DNA from: Kutzneria kofuensis
GTDB lineage: Bacteria > Actinomycetota > Actinomycetes > Mycobacteriales > Pseudonocardiaceae
NCBI RefSeq assembly: GCF_014203355.1
Contig: NZ_JACHIR010000001.1
Location: forward strand, 6,326,038 to 6,390,037
Length of the DNA stretch: 64,000 nt
Reading direction: 5' to 3'
Shown here: positions 1 through 6,444 of the stretch, piece by piece
How positions within the stretch are numbered: position 1 is the stretch's first letter
How the letters are laid out: every line of letters starts with the position of its first letter
Made by a program: the position numbers and the translations under genes
The notes under the pieces: model-generated
Seen by the model: the letters and a program-made list of their open reading frames with translations, nothing else
Told to the model about the DNA's origin: nothing
The model's database searches: none

Positions 1-23
1 AAGGCCGTGAGAGAACGCCTCAT
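1..23 (-). CDS. First codons of a CDS leaving the left edge (probably exported)
   Basis: On the minus strand a strong ribosome-binding site (AAGGAGG, complement of 32-38) lies eight bases before an ATG at 23-21. The codons that follow read MRRSLTA before the window ends. A basic start followed by hydrophobic residues suits a signal peptide, but only seven residues are visible, so neither the family nor export can be confirmed. The long upstream stretch would be its promoter and leader. Confidence 0.5.
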
Positions 24-420
24 CGGTGTTGCCTCCTTCTCGGAATGGTGGTGAAGCGCCTCGTTGTGCCGGGAAAGGTGTGAGCAATCCGGTTGTGGCG
101 ACGATCGCCGCCGCGAATGACCCTCCCGAACGATGCGCTTCTGCCGTAGAGCCTTCGGTCGGTTTTCTTTCTGCGCTTCAGTGGCGTGGTTGCGCGCGAA
201 ACCCGGTACACCCTGTCGCAAAGCCTGCCGATGGGAAGACGCTCGGCAAAGAGGCCAACTATTTGGCCCCGGCGAACGTGGTGTGTCGCCTCGTGGCCGT
301 ATTCGGGCGTGCCGATGTCGAATATGATCGGCTCGTGAAAACCGCCGATATCACTTCAGGGACGCCCACGGGAGTCGGCGGAGCGGAGTCGAGGCTTCGA
401 GAGCCGGCGACGACGAGCCA
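24..420. other. Intergenic stretch, no gene supported
   Basis: About 400 bases between the outward-reading gene at the left edge and the terminator of the MFS gene. The base composition is less G+C-rich than the surrounding genes, and open frames here lack convincing codon bias. It probably holds the promoter and untranslated leader of the gene at 1-23. I see no RNA gene or clear promoter hexamers. Confidence 0.4.
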
Positions 421-462
421 CGTGCGGGTTCCGCTGTGTGCTAGGGCAGCGGAACCCGCACG
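421..462 (-). terminator. Hairpin terminator after the MFS gene
   Basis: A perfect 16-bp inverted repeat (421-436 with 447-462, 10-nt loop) sits 15 bases past the stop codon of the MFS gene. It has no T-tract, as is common for terminators in high-G+C actinobacteria. Confidence 0.75.
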
Positions 463-476
463 GGCGCCCGCGCAGG

Positions 477-1706
477 TCAGACGGCCTGCGAGGTCGGGAG
501 GTCGCGCATGGTGCGCAACGGGGAGGCGAGCACCCACAGCACGGCGAGGGCCTCGCCGATGACGCCGACCCAGAGGGCGCCGCGAGGCGTGAGCCAGGTG
601 GCCAGGCCGCCGCCGATGAGGCCGCCGATGGGCATGGTGCCCCAGACGAGGAACCGCACGGAGGCGTTCATCCGGCCGAGCAGGTGGTCCGGGCAGATGG
701 CCTGCCGGTAGCTGACCTGGGCCACGTTGTAGATGACGGCCGCGGCACTGAAGGCGAGGTTGGCCACGGCGAACAGCGACAGCGCCCAGCCGGGCTCCGC
801 CAGCGGCATGAGCAGCACGAACGGGCACAGGACGACCAGGCTGAGCCAGATGGTGCGGGCCTGCCCGAACGTCCGGGTCCACCAGGTGGCGGTGAGGCTG
901 CCGATGACGCCGCCGACGCCGCCTGCGGTCATGAGCAGGCCGGCGATGCCGGTGTCGACCCCGAGCTGGCGGATGAGGAACAGCAGCATGGCGGCGCCGG
1001 AGATGCTGTTGAACAGGTTGGACGTCCCGGTGCAGAAGGTGATGGCACGCAGCGTCGGCTGGTGCAGCACGAACCGGAGTCCCTCGGCGATCTCGGACCG
1101 CATGCCCCGCCGCTCGGTCCGTACGGGCGACGGCTCGACGGCGCGGATCCGCAGCAGGAAAAGGGCCGAGGAGAGGAAGCCGAAAGCAGTGGCGAGCACG
1201 GAGGTGGCGGCGCCGATGGCCTGCACGAGCACGCCGGCGAGGGCGGGACCGGAGACGAAGGCGGCGGACTGGCTGGCCTGGAGCTTGGCGTTGCCCTCGA
1301 CGATGTGTTCGCGTCCGACCAGCGACGGCAGGTAGGACTGGTACGCGACGTCGAAGAAGACGGTGAGCAGCCCGACCAGCAGCGCGACGACGATCAGCTG
1401 GGCGATGGTCAGCACGTGCAGCCACCAGGCGACGGGAATGGTCGCCAACAGAACGAATCGGCCGAGGTCGGCGCGCAGCATGAGGGGTCTTCGCCGCAAC
1501 CGGTCGACCCAGACGCCGGCGGGCAGGCCGACCAGCAGGAAGGCGGCGGTCTCGGCGGCCGACAGGGCGCCGACCTCGAAGGGCGTGGCGGCGAGCTGGG
1601 TGACGGCGAGCGCGGGGAGGGCGAACTGGCCGATGGCGGCGCCGAACTGGCTGAGGGTGTCGCCGGCCCACAACTGGCGGAAGTCACGGTGCTGCCGCAG
1701 GGACAT
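477..1706 (-). CDS. MFS transporter (MFS_3 / enterobactin-exporter-like)
   Basis: A major facilitator protein of about 409 residues with twelve predicted membrane segments. The N-terminus HRDFRQLWAGDTLSQFGAAI and the loop VDRLRRRPLM between helices 2 and 3 are typical of the MFS_3 family, which includes enterobactin and macrolide exporters; the substrate cannot be told. ATG at 1706 was chosen because GTGAGG lies upstream; a GTG at 1721 would add five residues. It is transcribed away from an ArsR-type regulator, with an inverted repeat in the short gap, so drug- or ligand-induced export under that regulator is the simplest reading. Confidence 0.88.
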   Translation of the reverse strand: MSLRQHRDFRQLWAGDTLSQFGAAIGQFALPALAVTQLAATPFEVGALSAAETAAFLLVGLPAGVWVDRLRRRPLMLRADLGRFVLLATIPVAWWLHVLTIAQLIVVALLVGLLTVFFDVAYQSYLPSLVGREHIVEGNAKLQASQSAAFVSGPALAGVLVQAIGAATSVLATAFGFLSSALFLLRIRAVEPSPVRTERRGMRSEIAEGLRFVLHQPTLRAITFCTGTSNLFNSISGAAMLLFLIRQLGVDTGIAGLLMTAGGVGGVIGSLTATWWTRTFGQARTIWLSLVVLCPFVLLMPLAEPGWALSLFAVANLAFSAAAVIYNVAQVSYRQAICPDHLLGRMNASVRFLVWGTMPIGGLIGGGLATWLTPRGALWVGVIGEALAVLWVLASPLRTMRDLPTSQAV

Positions 1707-1726
1707 GCGCGACAGCCTCACCCAAG

Positions 1727-1754
1727 TGATTGGAAACTGTCAATCAGTTATTCT
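1727..1754. promoter_or_regulatory. Operator and leaderless promoter between the MFS gene and its regulator
   Basis: TGATTG (1727-1732) and CAATCA (1741-1746) form an inverted repeat, and AACTG/CAGTT (1735-1739/1745-1749) a second one inside it. On the plus strand TATTCT (1749-1754) is a -10 element six bases before the GTG of the regulator, so that transcript is probably leaderless. On the minus strand TTGACA (complement of 1738-1743) may be the -35 of the MFS gene. A regulator bound here would block both promoters. Confidence 0.55.
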
Positions 1755-1760
1755 GGGCGG

Positions 1761-2276
1761 GTGCCCCTCGCCGTCAAGAAGCGTGCTGCGACCAGGGCCG
1801 AGGCGGCGGCGCTCGCCTCGGACGTGCGCCTGCGCATCATCCGACTCACCCAGGGCCGGGCGATGACCAACAAGGAACTCGCGGCGGCGCTGGGCAAGGA
1901 CCCGGCGACGACCCTGCACCACGTGCGCAAACTCGTGGACACGGGCTTCCTGGTCGAGCAGCCGCCCCGCCGCGGCACCCGCGGCTCACGGGAGAAGCCG
2001 TACCTGGGCACACAGCTGTCGATCACCCTCAGCTTCGACGAGAACGAGGAGCGGGCGGCGGTCAGCGAAGCCGCGCTGGGTGCCTTTCTGGGCGAGGTCG
2101 CCGATCTCGGCGTCGGCGCGGCCGACCTGACCCGGGTGGTGTTCCAGCTGCCGGCCGAGCAGACCGAGGAGCTGCTCAACCGGCTGCACGCGGTGCTCGC
2201 CGACTACGTCGACCTGCCCTACGACCCGTCCGCGGAGCGCCTGGCGATCTTCCTCGCCAGCTACCGCAGCGCCTGA
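1761..2276 (+). CDS. ArsR-type winged-helix transcriptional regulator
   Basis: 171 residues. An N-terminal winged helix (about 15-75) carries the recognition-helix pattern TNKELAAALGKDPATTLHHV, typical of ArsR/HTH_20 regulators; the rest is a C-terminal domain of unknown ligand. There is no metal-binding cysteine pair, so drug or metabolite sensing is more likely than metal sensing. The start is GTG at 1761, set by a leaderless -10 at 1749-1754. It diverges from the MFS exporter and probably represses it and itself through the palindrome between them. Confidence 0.82.
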   Translation: MPLAVKKRAATRAEAAALASDVRLRIIRLTQGRAMTNKELAAALGKDPATTLHHVRKLVDTGFLVEQPPRRGTRGSREKPYLGTQLSITLSFDENEERAAVSEAALGAFLGEVADLGVGAADLTRVVFQLPAEQTEELLNRLHAVLADYVDLPYDPSAERLAIFLASYRSA

Positions 2277-2319
2277 TCGGGTAACGGAGTGGACAGCACG
2301 TGGGACACTAGATGTCAAG

Positions 2320-3765
2320 ATGACGGAAACCTACGCATTCGATCCTGACGACGCGGCCGACGACGAGCTGCTGTCGACAGGCGAACTGGAACTCGCCGAC
2401 CGCGCGGCGCTGCGCCGCATTGTGGGGCTGTCCACCGAACTCGAGGACATCACCGAGGTCGAGTACCGACGGCTCCGGCTGGAGCGGGTCGTGCTCGTCG
2501 GGGTGTGGACCGAGGGCAGCGCCGCAGACTCCGAGGCCTCACTGGCCGAACTGGCCCGACTCGCCGAGACGGCGGGCTCACAGGTGCTCGAGGGACTGAT
2601 ACAGCGGCGCGACCGCCCCGACCCGGCCACCTACGTCGGCTCGGGCAAGGTGCGCGAGGTGCGGGACGTGGTCGTCGCCACCGGTGCCGACACGGTCATC
2701 TGCGACGGTGAGCTCTCGTCCGGCCAGCTGCGCAACCTGGAGGACCGGCTCAAGGTCAAGGTGGTCGACCGGACCGCCCTGATCCTGGACATCTTCGCCC
2801 AGCACGCCCAGTCCAAGGAGGGCAAGGCGCAGGTGGAGCTGGCCCAGCTGCAGTACCTGCTGCCGCGCCTGCGTGGTTGGGGTTCGGCGATGTCCCGGCA
2901 GGCCGGCGGCCGCGCCGGCGGCGCGACCGGCGGTGTGGGTCTGCGCGGTCCCGGTGAGACCAAGCTCGAGACCGACCGCCGCCGCATCCACAAGCGCGTC
3001 GCCAAGCTCCGCAAGGAGATCGCGGCGATGAGCGTGGTGCGGGAGACCAAGCGCGGCCGGCGGGTGGCCAACGACGTGCCCAACGTGGCGATCGTCGGCT
3101 ACACCAACGCCGGCAAGTCCAGCCTGCTCAACGCCATCACGCAGGCCGGCGTGCTGGTGGAGGACGCCCTGTTCGCCACCCTGGACCCGACCACCCGGCG
3201 GTCGCAGACCCCGGACGGGCTGCCCTACACCCTGACCGACACGGTCGGCTTCGTCCGGCACCTGCCGCACCAGATCGTCGAGGCGTTCCGCTCCACCCTG
3301 GAGGAGGCCGCCGACGCCGACCTGCTGCTGCACGTGGTCGACGGCTCCGACCCGCGGCCGGAGTGGCAGGTCAGCGCCGTGCGCGAGGTGCTCGGCGAGA
3401 TCGGCGGCAAGCTCAACCGGTCGATGCCGGCCGAGTTGGTGGTGGTCAACAAGACCGACGCCGCCGACGAGGTCGCGCTGGCCCGGCTGCGCAACCTGCT
3501 GCCGGGGGCGATGTTCGTCTCGGCCCGCACCGGTGACGGCATCGCCGCGCTGCGGGAGGAGGTCGCCGGCCGGCTGCCCGCGCCCAACCTGCTCGTCGAG
3601 GTCATGGTGCCGTACACCAGGGGCGAGCTGGTGGCCCGCGTGCACTCGGAGGGCGAGGTGCTCGCCGAGGACCACACCCCGGAGGGCACGGCGCTCAAGG
3701 CTCGGGTCCGTGGTGACCTCGCGGGCGCACTCGAGGCGTTCGCGGTGAACGGGACGCCCGCCTGA
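2320..3765 (+). CDS. hflX: GTPase HflX
   Basis: 481 residues. HflX is a ribosome-associated GTPase that splits stalled or heat-damaged 70S ribosomes. The order is an N-terminal HflX domain (about 50-180), a glycine-rich linker (RQAGGRAGGATGGVGLRGPG) and a G domain with P-loop GYTNAGKSS (from residue 260), DTVGF (307), NKTD (377) and SART. Length and motifs are complete. It lies close to lexA and nrdR, as in other actinobacteria. The start is ATG 2320; there is no clear Shine-Dalgarno, and CACTAGATG just upstream may be the core promoter of a leaderless message. Confidence 0.95.
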   Translation: MTETYAFDPDDAADDELLSTGELELADRAALRRIVGLSTELEDITEVEYRRLRLERVVLVGVWTEGSAADSEASLAELARLAETAGSQVLEGLIQRRDRPDPATYVGSGKVREVRDVVVATGADTVICDGELSSGQLRNLEDRLKVKVVDRTALILDIFAQHAQSKEGKAQVELAQLQYLLPRLRGWGSAMSRQAGGRAGGATGGVGLRGPGETKLETDRRRIHKRVAKLRKEIAAMSVVRETKRGRRVANDVPNVAIVGYTNAGKSSLLNAITQAGVLVEDALFATLDPTTRRSQTPDGLPYTLTDTVGFVRHLPHQIVEAFRSTLEEAADADLLLHVVDGSDPRPEWQVSAVREVLGEIGGKLNRSMPAELVVVNKTDAADEVALARLRNLLPGAMFVSARTGDGIAALREEVAGRLPAPNLLVEVMVPYTRGELVARVHSEGEVLAEDHTPEGTALKARVRGDLAGALEAFAVNGTPA

Positions 3766-3832
3766 GTTCCAACGGTGTGCCCCGGCGGTTACTGTAGGGG
3801 GGACGAGGTTCATGCGGTGAGGAGGAACGGCT

Positions 3833-4114
3833 ATGGGCTTGGGCGAGTTCGGCCCCTGGCACATCGCGATCGTGGCACTGGTGTTCGTGCTGCTCTTCGG
3901 CGCGAGGAAGCTGCCTGACGCGGCTCGCGGCATCGGACAGTCGCTGCGCATCTTCAAGGCCGAGATGAAGGCGGGCATCGACGGCGAGCCGAAGCCGGCC
4001 GAGACCCCCGCACCGCAGGCGCCGGCGGCGTCGGCCGAGCTGCCGCAGGCCGCTCCGGCCCCGGCCGTCCAGCCGACCGCGACCACCCCCGTTCAGCAGT
4101 CCAGCACCAGCTGA
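3833..4114 (+). CDS. tatA: Sec-independent translocase subunit TatA
   Basis: 93 residues. TatA forms the pore-like component of the twin-arginine export pathway. A single N-terminal membrane helix (WHIAIVALVFVLLFG) is followed by the hinge and amphipathic helix ARKLPDAARGIGQSLRIFK, then a proline/alanine-rich tail. AGGAGG (3820-3825) sits seven bases before the ATG. tatC is not next to it, which is common for a second tatA/E copy in actinobacteria, so this may be an extra paralogue. A strong terminator follows. Confidence 0.9.
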   Translation: MGLGEFGPWHIAIVALVFVLLFGARKLPDAARGIGQSLRIFKAEMKAGIDGEPKPAETPAPQAPAASAELPQAAPAPAVQPTATTPVQQSSTS

Positions 4115-4128
4115 CGGACCGGAACGAC

Positions 4129-4166
4129 AAGGGACCCTTCCCGGTTCTTCGGGAGGGGTCCCTTTT
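4129..4166 (+). terminator. Rho-independent terminator after tatA
   Basis: A 15-bp stem with one G-U pair (4129-4143 with 4150-4164, 6-nt loop) is followed by a short T run. It ends the tatA transcript. Confidence 0.85.
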
Positions 4167-4256
4167 GTCGTGTGAGCCACCGGTGCACGTGACCCTGGGG
4201 TCGCTCGGCCGCGCCGGTGCCAGGGAAGGCACCGGTCACGAGCGGCCGAGCCCCGC

Positions 4257-4296
4257 GCGGCACGCGCGGCAAAGACGCGGCACGCGCGGCAAAGAC
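4257..4296. repeat. Perfect tandem duplication of a 20-bp unit
   Basis: The unit GCGGCACGCGCGGCAAAGAC occurs twice back to back (4257-4276 and 4277-4296), just past the stop codon of lexA. It probably arose by replication slippage. Confidence 0.85.
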
Positions 4297-4300
4297 ACAG

Positions 4301-5008
4301 TCAGAGGCGGCGGAGCACCGCGACCACCTTGCCCAGGATCTCGGCCTCGTCGCCGAGAATGGGCTGGTAGGCCTCGTTGTGCGGCATCAGCCACACGTGG
4401 TCGTCACGCCGCTTGAACGTCTTCACGGTGGCCTCGCCGTCGATCATCGCGGCCACCACGTCGCCGTTCTCCGCGGTCGGCTGCTGGCGCACGGCCACCC
4501 AGTCGCCGTCGGTGATGGCGGCGTCGACCATCGAGTCGCCGACCACCTTGAGCAGGAACAGCGAGCCCTCGCCGACGATCTCCTTCGGCAGCGGGAACAC
4601 GTCCTCGAAGGACTGCTCGGCCAGGATCGGCCCGCCGGCGGCGATCCGGCCGACCAGCGGCACGTACACGGGCTGCGTCGCGGGAGCGGGCGTGGCCACG
4701 GCCGCCTCGCCGCCGAGCATGCCGACGGCGCGCGGCCGGTTGGCGTCGCGGTGCAGGTAGCCCTTGCGCTGCAGCATCTTCAGCTGGTGCGACACCGACG
4801 AGGTCGAGGTCAGGCCGACCGCGTCGCCGATCTCGCGGATGCTCGGCGGGTAGCCGCGGCGCTCGACCGACTCCTGGATCACGCGCAGCACCTTGCGCTG
4901 ACGCGGGGTCAGCCGCGGGTCCTGGGACGGCGAGTCCTCCGCCTCGTCGAACACCTCGACCTCGGCCACGGGTCCCCCTACGTCGCCCTCGGCGCCCTTG
5001 CGTGCCAT
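4301..5008 (-). CDS. lexA: LexA repressor
   Basis: 235 residues. LexA represses the SOS regulon and cleaves itself when RecA filaments form. A winged helix (about 30-95: [21 protein letters not shown]) precedes an S24 peptidase domain with the Ser-Lys dyad S159 (GDSMVDAAI) and K196 (VKTFK), spaced 37 residues as in E. coli. ATG 5008 was chosen because GGAGGAGGG lies just upstream; a longer frame to 5077 has no such site. Two LexA boxes stand in the gap to the divergent LysM gene, so both genes should be LexA-controlled. Confidence 0.96.
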   Translation of the reverse strand: MARKGAEGDVGGPVAEVEVFDEAEDSPSQDPRLTPRQRKVLRVIQESVERRGYPPSIREIGDAVGLTSTSSVSHQLKMLQRKGYLHRDANRPRAVGMLGGEAAVATPAPATQPVYVPLVGRIAAGGPILAEQSFEDVFPLPKEIVGEGSLFLLKVVGDSMVDAAITDGDWVAVRQQPTAENGDVVAAMIDGEATVKTFKRRDDHVWLMPHNEAYQPILGDEAEILGKVVAVLRRL

Positions 5009-5101
5009 CACGCTGCCCTCCTCCTCGACGCCGACCTCCCTGGCGGCGCCCCATGCCCAGTGATCTTCAGGGTCCAACGGTAGCCCGCCGCGCCGATTCG
5101 A

Positions 5102-5117
5102 TCAAACACCTGTTCGA
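5102..5117. promoter_or_regulatory. LexA box 1 (SOS operator)
   Basis: TCAAACACCTGTTCGA matches the actinobacterial/Gram-positive SOS box TCGAAC-N4-GTTCGA at 11 of 12 defined positions. It lies about 95 bases before the lexA start, suiting autoregulation. Confidence 0.85.
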
Positions 5118-5182
5118 AGGACACGCCGTCGAACTCTCGACCCGGCGGGCTCGGTGTGGTACATCTTCGCACGGACGTTCGA

Positions 5183-5198
5183 TAGAACGCCTGTTCGA
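5183..5198. promoter_or_regulatory. LexA box 2 (SOS operator)
   Basis: TAGAACGCCTGTTCGA matches TCGAAC-N4-GTTCGA with two mismatches and ends 14 bases before the ATG of the LysM division inhibitor. A further GTTC/GAAC dyad overlaps it at 5177-5188. Confidence 0.8.
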
Positions 5199-5212
5199 TC
5201 ATGGGAGGCGTC

Positions 5213-5638
5213 ATGGCGACCCAGGAGCTGCTGATCAGGCCCGGCACCCGTCGCACCCGGGTGCTGCGCACCGGCGCGGGCGACTTCCGCCGCCCTCCCG
5301 GCCGCCCCCGCCCGGTCACCGCTCCCGGCGTCGCCGCCGCGGCCGCCTGCGGCCCGAAGCGGATGTCCGGCGGCCTGCAGCTGGTCCTGGTCGGCGTGCT
5401 GACCTTCGTGGCCTGTCTCGGCCTCGCCGCCGTGAACGGCTTGTCCTCGACCGGTTCGCAGCCCGTGCCGACGGGCGTCGCCACCGTGCAGGCGCAGGCC
5501 GGCGAGACCCTGCCCGAACTGGCCCACCGCGTCGCCCCGAACAGCCCCGTGGACGAGGTCGTCGACCGCATCGTCACGCTCAACAACCTCGGCGACCGCA
5601 CGCTGCACGCCGGCCAGCCGCTGCAGGTCCCCGCCTAG
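5213..5638 (+). CDS. SOS-induced LysM membrane protein (DivS/ChiZ-like division inhibitor)
   Basis: 141 residues: a basic cytoplasmic N-terminus, one membrane helix (LQLVLVGVLTFVACLGLAAV, about 53-72) and an extracellular LysM-like region (about 90-141) ending in LNNLGDRTLHAGQPLQVPA. The same position, divergent from lexA and before nrdR, is held by Rv2719c (ChiZ) in M. tuberculosis and DivS in Corynebacterium, which halt septation during DNA damage. The LexA box beside the start supports SOS induction. The start follows GGGAGG. The exact role here is inferred from position and layout. Confidence 0.85.
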   Translation: MATQELLIRPGTRRTRVLRTGAGDFRRPPGRPRPVTAPGVAAAAACGPKRMSGGLQLVLVGVLTFVACLGLAAVNGLSSTGSQPVPTGVATVQAQAGETLPELAHRVAPNSPVDEVVDRIVTLNNLGDRTLHAGQPLQVPA

Positions 5639-5761
5639 CACATCACCCGATCGTTGTTTCACCCGAGTGCCCGAGTGACATTCGGCGCAAGATCTCTCTC
5701 ACGACGCGGTCACACGGCGTGTCGCGGTTTGCGCAGCGGCCCCCGTAGGCATACCTTCTAC

Positions 5762-5810
5762 CCCTACATCTAGTGGGTCGCAGCGCTGACGCTGTCCACA
5801 GATTGTGGGT
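5762..5810. promoter_or_regulatory. Paired NrdR boxes upstream of nrdRJ
   Basis: CCCTACATCTAGTGGG (5762-5777) and TCCACAGATTGTGGGT (5795-5810) resemble the NrdR box ACACWATATATWGTGT. Their centres are 33 bp apart, about three helical turns, which is the normal spacing of NrdR box pairs. The second also contains CTGTCCACA (5792-5800), one mismatch from the actinobacterial DnaA box. They should let NrdR repress its own operon when dATP is high. Confidence 0.65.
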
Positions 5811-5868
5811 AACCGCCCCCAACCTGTGGATGACTTCAGCCGTTGCAGGTCGGGGAGGAGTTGGCGCC

Positions 5869-6363
5869 GTGCGATGCCCGTTCTGTCGGCACCCGGACTC
5901 CCGGGTGGTCGACTCCCGGGAGGTCGAGGAGGGCCAGGCGATCCGCCGCCGCCGCTCCTGCTCCCAGTGCAGCCGCCGGTTCACCACCGTCGAGGAGGCG
6001 GTGCTGGCCGTGGTCAAGCGGTCGGGGGTCACCGAGCCGTTCAGCCGGGACAAGGTCGTCACCGGTGTCCGCCGGGCGTGCCAGGGCCGGCCCGTGGACG
6101 AGGACGCCCTGCAACAGCTCGCGCAGCGGGTCGAGGAGTCGATCCGCTCCACCGGCTGCGCCGAGATCCCCAGTCACGAGGTCGGGCTGGCCATTCTCGG
6201 CCCGCTGCGTGACCTGGACGGGGTCGCCTACCTGCGCTTCGCCAGCGTCTACCGCTCGTTCTCCTCGGTCGAGGACTTCGAGAAGGAGATCGCCGAGCTC
6301 AAGCGCGCCGAAGAAGTTGCCTCTGGGCAGATTTCCCCTGGTCAGGAGCCAGCGACCGAGTAG
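5869..6363 (+). CDS. nrdR: Transcriptional repressor NrdR
   Basis: 164 residues. NrdR represses ribonucleotide reductase genes when its ATP-cone binds dATP and ATP. The zinc ribbon has cysteines 3, 6, 31 and 34 ([20 protein letters not shown], then SCSQC), and the ATP-cone spans about 46-136. GTG 5869 was chosen because the family begins with RCPFC and GGGGAGGAG lies just before it. It is followed by nrdJ after 81 bases, forming an nrdRJ operon behind the paired NrdR boxes. Confidence 0.96.
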   Translation: MRCPFCRHPDSRVVDSREVEEGQAIRRRRSCSQCSRRFTTVEEAVLAVVKRSGVTEPFSRDKVVTGVRRACQGRPVDEDALQQLAQRVEESIRSTGCAEIPSHEVGLAILGPLRDLDGVAYLRFASVYRSFSSVEDFEKEIAELKRAEEVASGQISPGQEPATE

Positions 6364-6444
6364 ATGAACAGACGCAGGTTTCGCCGTCCCGTGCTCGGGA
6401 CGGCCATGTTGACGCGCACGAAAACGGAACGAGAGGGAACGGTC

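Noticed and set aside
438-2276. Very long plus-strand frame opposite the MFS gene
   Set aside because: Its first 440 residues are antisense to a convincing transporter; only the part from GTG 1761 has its own promoter and HTH domain.
5009-5077. Upstream start for lexA adding 23 residues
   Set aside because: The extension has no ribosome-binding site, whereas GGAGGAGGG stands just before ATG 5008, and the extension would run into the LexA box region.
5640-5868. Cobalamin riboswitch upstream of nrdRJ
   Set aside because: No B12-box-like sequence or suitable stems are seen; the region holds NrdR boxes instead.
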